A stretch of 6,234 bases of DNA from Collinsella sp. (GCA_014871605.1 WGSQ01000104.1:1-6234); one strand, 5' to 3'; positions 1 to 5,999 are shown, numbered from the stretch's first letter. Made by a program: numbers and translations. Notes: generated by a model not told the origin, from the sequence alone.

Positions 1-42
1 GATACTGCTGAATTGATATCGATATGGAGGTATGCGGTATGA
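1..42 (+). CDS. Possible C-terminal tail of upstream gene (pstA expected)
   Basis: Frame 1 is open from the window edge to a TGA at 40-42 and reads DTAELISIWRYAV. If it is coding, its stop overlaps the pstB start in a 4-nt ATGA junction (39-42), a typical sign of translational coupling. In Pst operons the gene before pstB is usually pstA, an inner-membrane permease, but thirteen residues are too few to recognise it. The other two forward frames stop earlier (TGA at 14-16 and 9-11), so the upstream gene could instead end there or before the window. The identity rests on operon convention only. Confidence 0.3.
   Translation, partial: DTAELISIWRYAV
26..30 (+). promoter_or_regulatory. Ribosome binding site deciding the pstB start
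   Basis: GGAGG lies 8 nt before the ATG at 39. It also overlaps the in-frame ATG at 24, which therefore cannot use it. This favours the shorter 291-residue protein. Confidence 0.75.
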
Positions 43-914
43 CGGCTGCTGCGGCTGTGGAGCCCACGGAGCTTGAAGAACTCATGGAAGCGCAGGCCGA
101 GGCCGCGCGCGAGCGCGAGGTTGGGGATGCGACTCGTCCCACGGCAGAGGATCTTTCGGCCTCGCCGACGCACATCGATGTCGAGGGCCTCGACCTGTTC
201 TATGGCGATCACCACGCGCTTAAGAATGTGTCCATCAAGATTCGCGACAAGCAGATTACCTCGTTTATCGGTCCATCGGGCTGCGGCAAGTCGACGTTGC
301 TGCGTTGCTTTAACCGCATGAATGACGGCATCAAGGATTGCCGCATCGAGGGCAAGATTGCGCTCGATGGTCAAGATATCCTGGGCGATTACGACATCTG
401 CCGTTTGCGCCAGCGCGTGGGCATGGTGTTTCAGCGCCCCAACCCGTTTCCCATGAGCATCTACGACAACGTCGCCTACGGTCCTCGCGGCATGGGAGTG
501 CGCGACCGCGTCGTGCTCGACGAGCTGGTCGAAGACTCCCTGCGACGCGCCGCTCTGTGGGACGAGGTCAAGGACAAGCTCAAAGAATCGGGTCTGGGTC
601 TTTCGGGCGGCCAGCAGCAGCGTCTGTGCATCGCCCGTGCGCTGGCCGTGCAGCCCGACATTCTGCTGATGGACGAACCGACCTCGGCGCTCGACCCCGT
701 ATCGACGCTGGTGGTGGAGCAGCTGGCCTGCGAGCTCAGGGAGACCTGCACGCTGGTGGTCGTTACGCACAACATGCAGCAGGCTGCGCGCATCTCCGAC
801 TCGGTCGCGTTCTTTTTGCTGGGCGAGCTGGTGGAGCATGCGCCCACCGCCCAGCTCTTCAAAAACCCGATCGATCCGCGCACGGCGGATTATTTGACGG
901 GCCGTTTTGGCTGA
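39..914 (+). CDS. pstB: PstB, phosphate ABC transporter ATP-binding protein
   Basis: Cytoplasmic ATPase of the PstSCAB importer; it hydrolyses ATP to drive high-affinity phosphate uptake through PstC and PstA. In the 291-residue product the Walker A GPSGCGKST is at 78-86, the Q-loop segment VFQRPNPFPMS at about 130-140, the signature LSGGQQQR at 188-195, Walker B ILLMDEPTSALD at 208-219 with catalytic E213, and the switch histidine at H244 in THNMQQAARISD. The ending DYLTGRFG is typical of PstB and separates it from other ABC ATPases. All catalytic elements are intact. The first ~45 residues form an Ala/Glu-rich, probably disordered leader, some 35 residues longer than E. coli PstB (about 257 residues). 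The start at 39 is chosen for its GGAGG. A possible upstream gene overlaps by 4 nt, and a response regulator gene follows with no obvious terminator between. Confidence 0.97.
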   Translation: MTAAAAVEPTELEELMEAQAEAAREREVGDATRPTAEDLSASPTHIDVEGLDLFYGDHHALKNVSIKIRDKQITSFIGPSGCGKSTLLRCFNRMNDGIKDCRIEGKIALDGQDILGDYDICRLRQRVGMVFQRPNPFPMSIYDNVAYGPRGMGVRDRVVLDELVEDSLRRAALWDEVKDKLKESGLGLSGGQQQRLCIARALAVQPDILLMDEPTSALDPVSTLVVEQLACELRETCTLVVVTHNMQQAARISDSVAFFLLGELVEHAPTAQLFKNPIDPRTADYLTGRFG

Positions 915-965
915 TACCATCTAGTACAGGCACCTTTAGGGTTAAGATGCGGTCATGTCGGCCGC

Positions 966-972
966 AAAGGGG
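966..972 (+). promoter_or_regulatory. Ribosome binding site deciding the response regulator start
   Basis: AAAGGGG stands 6 nt before the ATG at 979. The alternative in-frame ATG at 955 has only TTAGGG (936-941) at 13 nt, which is too far to be good. The 979 start also puts the protein directly at its first receiver-domain strand. Confidence 0.7.
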
Positions 973-978
973 TTCAAC

Positions 979-1707
979 ATGATCTATTACGTCGAGGACG
1001 ATGACAACATCAGGGATCTGACGGTCTATGCGCTGCGCAAGCAGGGAATCGAGGCCGAGGGCTTTTCGTGCGACGGCGAGTTTAAGGCCGCCGTGGCGCG
1101 ACGGGTGCCCGATGCTGTGCTGCTCGATATCATGCTGCCCGATACCGATGGTTTGGCGATTATGCGCCGCCTCCGCGCCGACCGCCTGACGGCGACGGTG
1201 CCCATCATGATGCTTACCGCCAAGGACACCGAGCTCGACAAGGTGATGGCGCTCGATGGCGGTGCCGACGATTACCTGACTAAACCCTTCTCGCTCATGG
1301 AGCTCGCCAGCCGCTGCCGCGCACTGCTGCGTCGCGGCGGCATGGTCAAGCAGGCGAGCGATGTGCTCAGCGTGGGCGACATCGTGCTCTCGCCCAGCCA
1401 TCGCGAGGTGACCGTTGCCGGCGAGCCGCTTAAGCTCACCCTGCGCGAGTTCGACCTGCTCGAGTACCTCATGCGCAAGCCCGGCGTGGTCTTTACCCGC
1501 GAGTCGTTGCTGCAGAGCGTGTGGGGCTGGGACTTCGACGGCGGTTCGCGCACCGTTGACGTGCACGTGCAGACGCTTCGCCAAAAACTGGGCGAGCATG
1601 CCAGCGCCATCGAGACCGTGCGCGGCGTGGGCTACCGCTTGGCCGAGCCTTCTGCCGGTGATGGTGCCAAAGGCGACGACACCGCGGCCACCGCATCGGA
1701 GGAGTAA
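979..1707 (+). CDS. OmpR/PhoB-family response regulator (phosphate type by context)
   Basis: DNA-binding transcription factor switched on by phosphorylation. The 242-residue product has a receiver domain at 1-119 with the acidic pair E6/D7, phospho-acceptor D50 in LLDIMLPD, switch T80 in MMLTAKD, and K102 in DDYLTKPF. A C-terminal winged helix runs from about 128 to 221, with LTLREFDLLEYL at 153-164 and the recognition-helix region SRTVDVHVQTLRQKL at 190-204. The last 21 residues form a loose acidic tail rich in Ala, Gly and Asp. It lies 64 nt after pstB and 3 nt before a histidine kinase gene, whose ribosome binding site is embedded in this gene's last codons, so the two are probably made together. 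Linkage to pstB argues for a PhoB/PhoP/RegX3-like role in phosphate starvation, but the specific regulon cannot be read from the sequence. Confidence 0.92.
   Translation: MIYYVEDDDNIRDLTVYALRKQGIEAEGFSCDGEFKAAVARRVPDAVLLDIMLPDTDGLAIMRRLRADRLTATVPIMMLTAKDTELDKVMALDGGADDYLTKPFSLMELASRCRALLRRGGMVKQASDVLSVGDIVLSPSHREVTVAGEPLKLTLREFDLLEYLMRKPGVVFTRESLLQSVWGWDFDGGSRTVDVHVQTLRQKLGEHASAIETVRGVGYRLAEPSAGDGAKGDDTAATASEE
1698..1704 (+). promoter_or_regulatory. Ribosome binding site for the GTG-started histidine kinase
   Basis: GGAGGAG, formed by the last codons of the response regulator, lies 6 nt before the GTG at 1711. This strong site supports the non-ATG start and suggests translational coupling across the 3-nt gap. 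Confidence 0.75.
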
Positions 1708-1710
1708 CCC

Positions 1711-3135
1711 GTGGTCTTCGCCCCCCAGGGAAAACATACGCTGTCGCACCGCGTTTTTGTGACGATCTTTGTCTGCGCCATGGCGGTTATCGTGGCGTTT
1801 ACGGTGCTGGGTGCGTTCTTTGTGCAAAACACCTTGGCGGATGCCACGAGTGCCAATCTGGCGCAGGAAACCGAGCTCATTGCTGCCGCCCTCGACGAGC
1901 AGCAGGAGCCCATCCCGTTCTTGCGTAGCCTTGATCGCGAGGACTTGCGCATCACGCTGATTAACAAGGATGGATCGGTTGCCTACGACAACGAGGCGTC
2001 GCCTTCCACACTGCCCAACCATGGCGATCGCCCCGAGGTCATCGAGGCCTTTGAGAATGGTTCGGGTTCCGCGGAGCGCGCAAGCTCTACGCTCGACGAG
2101 ATTATGCTGTATCGCGCCGTCGCCCTTGATAACGGCCAGGTTGTCCGCTTGGCGCAGGCCCAGCCTGGCGTTGCAGCGATTTTGCTGTCGATGGTGGCGC
2201 CGATGCTGCTTATCGCAGCAGCGGGTGCGGTACTCTCGTTTTTTATGGCGCGCCGCGAGTCCCGTGCCATCATCGCGCCGTTGCAAGAGGTGGATTTGGA
2301 CCACCCACGCCGTAGCTATGAGCACGCCTATGCCGAGATGGTCCCCATGCTTGAGCGTATCGAGTCGCAGCGCCAGGAACTCAAGCGCCAAATGGCGGTG
2401 CTGGCGGACAACGATCGTATGCGCCGCGAGTTCACGGCGAATATCACCCATGAGCTCAAGACGCCGCTTACGGCGATTTCGGGCTATGCCGAGCTCATCG
2501 CAAACGGCATGGTCGAGGGCGAGGGCGACCTGCGCAACTTTGGCGGTCGCATCTATCGTGAGGCGGGCCGCTTGGCAGCGCTTGTCAACGATATCCTTAC
2601 GCTGTCTAACTTGGACGAGGCCGAGCGTGCAACTGAGGGCGAGGCGGTGCCCATTGGTTCCACGGAGCCTATTGAGCTCTCGCGTGCCATCTACGCGGTC
2701 GAGCAGCGTCTTGAACAGGTCGCCCGTCAGGCGAATGTGACGATAAGTCATGAGACCAAGCCTGTGGTCATCGAGGGCGTGTCGCGCTTGATTGACGAGC
2801 TCATCTATAATCTGGCAAGCAACGCCATCCGCTACAATCGACCCGGCGGTACGGTTACGCTGCAGTGCGGCACCAACGACGAAGGCCATCCGTTCCTTGC
2901 GGTCGCCGACACGGGAATCGGTATCGCGCCTGAAGAACAGGGCAAGGTATTTGAGCGGTTCTATCGCGTGGACAAGAGTAGGTCCAAGGCGCGCGGCGGA
3001 ACCGGTCTGGGGCTTGCAATTGTCAAGCATGCGGCCCTGTATCATCACGCCACGCTCGATTTGTCGAGCGAGTTGGGCGTGGGAACCACCATTACGGTGA
3101 CGTTTCCCATACGGCAGGACGAGTCATTCGCATAG
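1711..3135 (+). CDS. PhoR-like sensor histidine kinase
   Basis: Membrane sensor kinase, 474 residues, GTG start, partner of the preceding regulator. TM1 spans about 14-38, an extracytoplasmic domain about 40-153, and TM2 about 154-180. A short degenerate HAMP-like linker (IIAPLQEVDLDHP, 187-199) and a coiled-coil stretch (about 205-240) lead to the HisKA H-box FTANITHELKTPL, with phospho-acceptor H247. The HATPase domain has an N-box around N367-N371, G1 box DTGIGI at 400-405, F-box ERFYRVDKSRS at 415-425, and G2 box GGTGLGLAIVKH at 429-440. All kinase motifs are intact. The linker style recalls clostridial PhoR-type kinases, and I see no cytoplasmic PAS domain. The role in phosphate sensing is inferred from the pstB neighbour. 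Other envelope-sensing kinases share this architecture. Confidence 0.93.
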   Translation: MVFAPQGKHTLSHRVFVTIFVCAMAVIVAFTVLGAFFVQNTLADATSANLAQETELIAAALDEQQEPIPFLRSLDREDLRITLINKDGSVAYDNEASPSTLPNHGDRPEVIEAFENGSGSAERASSTLDEIMLYRAVALDNGQVVRLAQAQPGVAAILLSMVAPMLLIAAAGAVLSFFMARRESRAIIAPLQEVDLDHPRRSYEHAYAEMVPMLERIESQRQELKRQMAVLADNDRMRREFTANITHELKTPLTAISGYAELIANGMVEGEGDLRNFGGRIYREAGRLAALVNDILTLSNLDEAERATEGEAVPIGSTEPIELSRAIYAVEQRLEQVARQANVTISHETKPVVIEGVSRLIDELIYNLASNAIRYNRPGGTVTLQCGTNDEGHPFLAVADTGIGIAPEEQGKVFERFYRVDKSRSKARGGTGLGLAIVKHAALYHHATLDLSSELGVGTTITVTFPIRQDESFA

Positions 3136-3160
3136 CGATACAACATAGATATTGATGCAG

Positions 3161-3204
3161 ACGCCGCATTTGACTTTCGGGTGCGGCGTTGTTGTACAAT
3201 TTTA
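3161..3204 (+). terminator. Possible terminator after the histidine kinase gene
   Basis: Arms ACGCCGCA (3161-3168) and TGCGGCGT (3182-3189) form a perfect 8-bp stem with a 13-nt loop, starting 25 nt after the kinase stop. The following tract TGTTGTACAATTTT is only moderately T-rich and is not a clean U-run, so termination may be partial. An outer pair TACAAC (3139-3144) with GTTGTA (3191-3196) could extend the fold. A DNA-binding role is also possible. Confidence 0.45.
3170..3200 (+). promoter_or_regulatory. Candidate promoter for the cpsC-cpsD-cpsB operon
   Basis: TTGACT at 3170-3175 and TACAAT at 3195-3200 resemble sigma-70 -35 and -10 boxes. The 19-nt spacer is longer than the ideal 17. 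The -35 falls inside the loop of the 3161-3189 hairpin and the spacer covers its right arm. Transcription would begin near 3207 and leave a leader of about 120 nt before cpsC. No better pair was found in this gap. Confidence 0.4.
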
Positions 3205-3226
3205 CGATTGCTTCCGACATTTTTAC

Positions 3227-3267
3227 AGGAGAGCCTGTTTCTTATGTATAGAGTTTGGTCTCGGTAA
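3227..3267 (+). other. Possible 7-codon leader ORF with its own ribosome binding site
   Basis: AGGAGAG at 3227-3233 is followed after 10 nt by ATG at 3244 and a short frame reading MYRVWSR that stops with TAA at 3265-3267. The Shine-Dalgarno-like bases lie in a small hairpin, ACAGG (3225-3229) with CCTGT (3234-3238), which could mask them. Frames this short arise easily by chance. The only support is that this AGGAGAG is a stronger Shine-Dalgarno match than the AAAGG of the following cpsC. Confidence 0.2.
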
Positions 3268-3330
3268 AAAGATGCGATAACATACGGACAGTTTTGTCAA
3301 TCCGAACTGGGGAAATGAAAGGCAAGCTGC

Positions 3331-3987
3331 ATGACCCTTCTCGAACTGTTCCAGCTGCTGAAGAAGCACCTTCAGCTGGTCATCACCCTTCCGGTGGTCT
3401 GCGCGATCGCCATGGGCATCGTGTCCTTCGTTGCGATGGACAACACCTATACCGCGACGACGAGCATGTACATTCTCGCCAAGACCGACGATAGCGGTCA
3501 GATGAGCTACAACGATCTCTCGGCGAGTCAGATGCTTTCCAACGATATCGCCACGCTGCTGGATAGTGATAGCGTTAAGAGCGGCGCAGCCAATGAACTG
3601 GGCCTCACCGATCTGGATGACTACAAGGTGTCTGTTTCCTCCGAGACCACCACGCGTGTCATTACGCTTTCGGTTACCGGCACCGATGCCAAGGAGACGG
3701 CTAAGGTCGCAAAGGCCATGGCCAGCTCGGTGAGTACGGTCGCTCAGAACGTCGGCGCTGCCCAGAGCATCAACGTTATCGACGAGGCTAAGACCCCCGA
3801 AGCCCCCAGCGGTCCCAAGCGTATGCTGTACGTTGCTGTCGCGTTCCTCGCGGGCATCTTTATCGCAGTTGCCTATGTCGTTTTGGCAGACATGCTCAAC
3901 ACCCGCATCCGCGGTGCCGAAGAGGCAGAAGAGCTCCTGGGCATTCCCGTTGTTGGCCGAATTCCGGCTATGAAAGGTGGTAAATAG
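3331..3987 (+). CDS. cpsC: CpsC/Wzz-type chain-length and kinase-adaptor membrane protein
   Basis: Polysaccharide co-polymerase of the Gram-positive CpsC/CapA/YveK type, 218 residues. It sits in the membrane, influences polymer length, and its cytoplasmic tail activates the separate tyrosine kinase. TM1 spans about 16-35, and an external domain at about 36-163 starts with the family-typical TYTATTSMYILAK (39-51). The proline-rich PEAPSGPKR (156-164) precedes TM2 (about 165-187). The cytoplasmic tail carries the family motif AEELLGIPVVGRIP (199-212), the region that contacts CpsD. The length is usual for adaptors whose kinase is a separate protein, unlike fused Wzc. The ATG at 3331 has AAAGG at 3318-3322, a moderate site. 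The kinase gene follows after only 2 nt. What polymer it serves cannot be told here, because no biosynthesis genes are adjacent. Confidence 0.9.
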   Translation: MTLLELFQLLKKHLQLVITLPVVCAIAMGIVSFVAMDNTYTATTSMYILAKTDDSGQMSYNDLSASQMLSNDIATLLDSDSVKSGAANELGLTDLDDYKVSVSSETTTRVITLSVTGTDAKETAKVAKAMASSVSTVAQNVGAAQSINVIDEAKTPEAPSGPKRMLYVAVAFLAGIFIAVAYVVLADMLNTRIRGAEEAEELLGIPVVGRIPAMKGGK

Positions 3988-3989
3988 GC

Positions 3990-4727
3990 ATGGCTAAGGC
4001 AAAGAACACCGATAAACTCGTTGTACAGAATGCCGCCAAGACCCTTCTGGCCAACATCCGCTTTGCGAGCGTGGACGACCCCATTCGCACCATCACCGTT
4101 ACCTCCTCGATTCCCAACGAGGGCAAGTCTACGGTTTCCATTAACCTTGCTCAGGCAATCGCCACGAGCGGCAAGTCCGTGCTTCTGGTCGAGGCCGATA
4201 TGCGCCGCAGGTCCCTTTCCGATATGCTCGGCGTTCGTTCGCGCGGCGGACTCTATGCGGTCCTTTCCGAGCAGATCTCCATTGACCAGGCAATTGTCGA
4301 GACGGGTCAGAAGAACTTCTACTTCCTCGATGCCGAGCCGCATATTCCCAATCCTGCCGACATCATCGTCTCTCACCGCTTTGCCAAGCTGGTAAAGGCG
4401 CTGTCCGCCAAGTTCCAGTACGTCATCTTTGATGCTCCCCCGGTCGGCACCTTCATCGATGCTGCCGAGATTGCCAGCCTGACCGACGGCACGCTGTTCG
4501 TGGTGCGTGAGGATTTCACCAAGCGCGAGGAGGCGCTCAACGCCATCGGTCAGCTAAAAAAGTCCGAGAAGGTCAAGCTCATCGGTACCGTTATGAACTA
4601 CTGCGAGACCGAGACCAGCGAGTACTACTACTCCTACTACACCAAGGACGGTAAGAAGGTGAAGAAGGGCTCCGACGATCAGGGGACTTCCAAAAAGGGC
4701 ATCTTCACCAACCGAGCAAACGTTTAG
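3990..4727 (+). CDS. cpsD: CpsD-type bacterial tyrosine kinase (BY-kinase)
   Basis: Cytoplasmic P-loop tyrosine autokinase of 245 residues that works with the CpsC adaptor and controls capsule or exopolysaccharide assembly through cycles of autophosphorylation. Walker A is SSIPNEGKST (39-48), Walker A' VLLVEADMRRRS (64-75), and Walker B YVIFDAPPV (144-152). A substrate tyrosine cluster, EYYYSYYTKDGKK at 211-223, contains five tyrosines, followed by a lysine-rich tail. Walker A' has Glu68 where many family members have Asp, while Asp70 and Arg72 are kept, so activity is expected. The N-terminal residues before the P-loop (QNAAKTLLANIRFAS) match the usual helix of this family. AAAGGTGG (3974-3980, plus the A before it) serves as ribosome site. 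A PHP phosphatase gene lies 17 nt downstream. ParA/MinD-like proteins share the fold but lack the tyrosine cluster and the adaptor neighbour. Confidence 0.94.
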   Translation: MAKAKNTDKLVVQNAAKTLLANIRFASVDDPIRTITVTSSIPNEGKSTVSINLAQAIATSGKSVLLVEADMRRRSLSDMLGVRSRGGLYAVLSEQISIDQAIVETGQKNFYFLDAEPHIPNPADIIVSHRFAKLVKALSAKFQYVIFDAPPVGTFIDAAEIASLTDGTLFVVREDFTKREEALNAIGQLKKSEKVKLIGTVMNYCETETSEYYYSYYTKDGKKVKKGSDDQGTSKKGIFTNRANV

Positions 4728-4744
4728 TTGATTAAGGCTGACCT

Positions 4745-5395
4745 ATGCGTGACATTCATTGCCATATCTTGCCGGGTGTAGACGACGGCGCCGCCGATCT
4801 CGATGAGAGCTTGGCGATGCTCGAGGCTGCCAAGCGGGCTGGTGTAACCAGAATTGTTTGCACTCCTCACTGCCGTGATCCCTATTTTGATTACGACAAG
4901 ATGTGGGATGCCTTTGAGCTGCTGCGCGATAACGCTGACGGTTTTCCGCTCCAGATGGGCTTCGAGGTCAACCATCGAAAGCTCGTTGAGCTTGGTATCG
5001 ATGCCGCGGAGCACTTGCATTTCGATGGGACCAACGAGTTTCTGCTCGAGCTTTCGACGCATGCCGATGCGTATGCGTTTAGAGAGTACGAGAACACGAT
5101 TTACGATTTGCAGTGCCGTGGCTACCAGGTGATCATCGCTCATCCTGAGCGCTATCGTGCGGTTCAAAAGGATGTAAGCGTGGCGGAGCGCCTGGTCGAT
5201 ATGGGCTGCAAGCTGCAGGCTTCGGCGGACTTTATTGCCGGCGGTCGCTTTGGTCGCGAGAAAAAGCCGGCACAGCGCCTGTTCGATCAGAACCTGTACA
5301 GCTTCATCGCGAGCGATGCCCATAACGTGGGTCATTACGATTGCCTGGCGAAGGCTCGCGCGAAGTTTAGCGTGCGCGGAGCTCATTTTCGCTAA
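4745..5395 (+). CDS. cpsB: CpsB/YwqE-type PHP-domain tyrosine phosphatase
   Basis: Metal-dependent (typically manganese) phosphotyrosine phosphatase of the PHP superfamily, expected to remove phosphate from the CpsD tyrosine cluster. Metal-site motifs are in order: DIHCHILPGVDDG (3-15), TPH (40-42), GFEV with E74, LELS with E102, AHPERY (132-137), and SDAHN (190-194). All expected ligands appear present. The product is 216 residues, shorter than the ~243-254 of CpsB and YwqE. It stops about 20-25 residues after SDAHN and lacks the usual final helix ending around an NP motif. Only about 40 nt separate the stop from the next gene, so a simple frameshift does not hide the missing part. AAGG at 4734-4737 is the likely ribosome site. 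Placement last, after adaptor and kinase, differs from the cpsA-B-C-D order of streptococci. Confidence 0.92.
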   Translation: MRDIHCHILPGVDDGAADLDESLAMLEAAKRAGVTRIVCTPHCRDPYFDYDKMWDAFELLRDNADGFPLQMGFEVNHRKLVELGIDAAEHLHFDGTNEFLLELSTHADAYAFREYENTIYDLQCRGYQVIIAHPERYRAVQKDVSVAERLVDMGCKLQASADFIAGGRFGREKKPAQRLFDQNLYSFIASDAHNVGHYDCLAKARAKFSVRGAHFR

Positions 5396-5423
5396 AATCT
5401 GTCCCTAACGTTCGCATTGAATG

Positions 5424-5429
5424 AAAGGG
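5424..5429 (+). promoter_or_regulatory. Ribosome binding site deciding the acetyltransferase start
   Basis: AAAGGG lies 5 nt before the ATG at 5435. An in-frame TTG at 5417 would place this purine run inside the gene and has no comparable site of its own, so the ATG is preferred. Confidence 0.65.
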
Positions 5430-5434
5430 CAGCC

Positions 5435-5935
5435 ATGGATATCCAACTTAAGACGGGATGCTTTGATGACGCGGCGTTGGTGCGCCGCGTCATTTTTATG
5501 GACGAGCAGGGCTACGAGAATGAGTTCGACGCTATCGACGAGGATCCGAACTGCATTCATGTGACGCTCTATGTAGACGGCGAGCTTGCCGGTTGCTCGC
5601 GCGTGTTTCCCGAAGAGCTTGAGCGCGCGGCTGACGCAGAGGCTCCGGTGTCGCCGGCGTGCGACTTGGACGAAGGTGTCGCGGCGGGGGAGACCTACAT
5701 TATGGGGCGCGTGGCCGTGCTGCCGAGCATGCGCCGTCGCGGTTTGGCGAGCAAGATTGTCGAGGCCAGTGATACGTGCGCGCGTGATGCCGGCGCCAAG
5801 CTCATTAAGCTGCACGCGCAGGAATACGTGCTGCCGCTCTATGCCAAGGCGGGTTACACGCAGATTGCCCCGGTGGACTACGAAGACGAGGGCCAGCCCC
5901 ATGTTTGGATGGCCAAGCGCGTAGATGGCAGATAG
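5435..5935 (+). CDS. GNAT-family N-acetyltransferase (ElaA/YjcF-like)
   Basis: Predicted acetyl-CoA-dependent acetyltransferase of 166 residues; the substrate is unknown. The N-terminal part, VRRVIFMDEQGYENEFDAID (16-35) followed by IHVTLYVDGELAGCSRVFP, is typical of the ElaA/YjcF subgroup. Motif A, GRVAVLPSMRRRGLASKIVE (91-110), contains the pyrophosphate-binding RRRGLA loop. The later segment LHAQEYVLPLYAKAGYTQI (126-144) supplies the usual C-terminal GNAT strand and tyrosine, and HVWMAKR ends the fold. Residues about 61-88 form an acidic, alanine-rich insert between beta strands. It starts 39 nt after cpsB. An isolated TAAAAT at 5393-5398 could be a -10 box, but I see no matching -35. A functional link with the polysaccharide module is not shown; the gene may simply be co-transcribed. 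Confidence 0.88.
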   Translation: MDIQLKTGCFDDAALVRRVIFMDEQGYENEFDAIDEDPNCIHVTLYVDGELAGCSRVFPEELERAADAEAPVSPACDLDEGVAAGETYIMGRVAVLPSMRRRGLASKIVEASDTCARDAGAKLIKLHAQEYVLPLYAKAGYTQIAPVDYEDEGQPHVWMAKRVDGR

Positions 5936-5973
5936 GGACGTTCCTTTCCTGCCGGCAGGCGGGGACACTCCTT
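5935..5973 (+). repeat. REP-like element: imperfect 12-mer repeats flanking a palindrome
   Basis: GGGACGTTCCTT (5935-5946) and GGGACACTCCTT (5962-5973) match at 10 of 12 positions. Between them lies the perfect 12-nt palindrome CCTGCCGGCAGG (5948-5959). The first copy begins on the last base of the acetyltransferase stop codon. GGAC-tagged palindromes after genes are a known form of REP sequence mobilised by RAYT transposases. Calling this one a REP is inference, because copy number in the genome is not visible. Confidence 0.45.
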
Positions 5974-5999
5974 GGCAATTGGCGCATCAGAGCGTTTGG

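Noticed and set aside
24..26. Upstream ATG for pstB
   Set aside because: It overlaps the GGAGG that serves the ATG at 39 and has no ribosome site of its own in view.
920..950. Promoter between pstB and the response regulator (TAAGAT at 943-948)
   Set aside because: No -35-like sequence at a usable distance; co-transcription with pstB explains the gap as well.
955..957. Upstream ATG for the response regulator
   Set aside because: Its nearest purine run is 13 nt away, whereas the ATG at 979 has AAAGGGG at 6 nt and begins at the usual receiver-domain start.
1970..2740. Forward open frame of 256 codons within the kinase gene in another frame
   Set aside because: The product is extremely Ser/Arg-rich, typical of an out-of-frame reading, and lies wholly inside the well-supported kinase gene.
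859..3048. Very long open frame on the minus strand (729 codons) antisense to the regulator and kinase
   Set aside because: The regulator (979) and kinase (1711) share the same forward frame, so one antisense frame can stay open across both in GC-rich DNA. Its translation is Arg/His-rich without recognisable domains, while the + strand genes have complete motif sets.
4618..4650. TAC-rich micro-repeat in cpsD
   Set aside because: It is simply the codons of the functional tyrosine cluster, not a DNA repeat element.
4724..5386. Minus-strand open frame opposite cpsB (220 codons)
   Set aside because: It mirrors the phosphatase gene, whose metal-binding motifs are all present on the + strand. The antisense product shows no family features.
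5405..5968. Minus-strand open frame opposite the acetyltransferase (187 codons)
   Set aside because: Shadow of a clear GNAT gene; Arg/His-rich, no domain, and it would run through the REP-like element.
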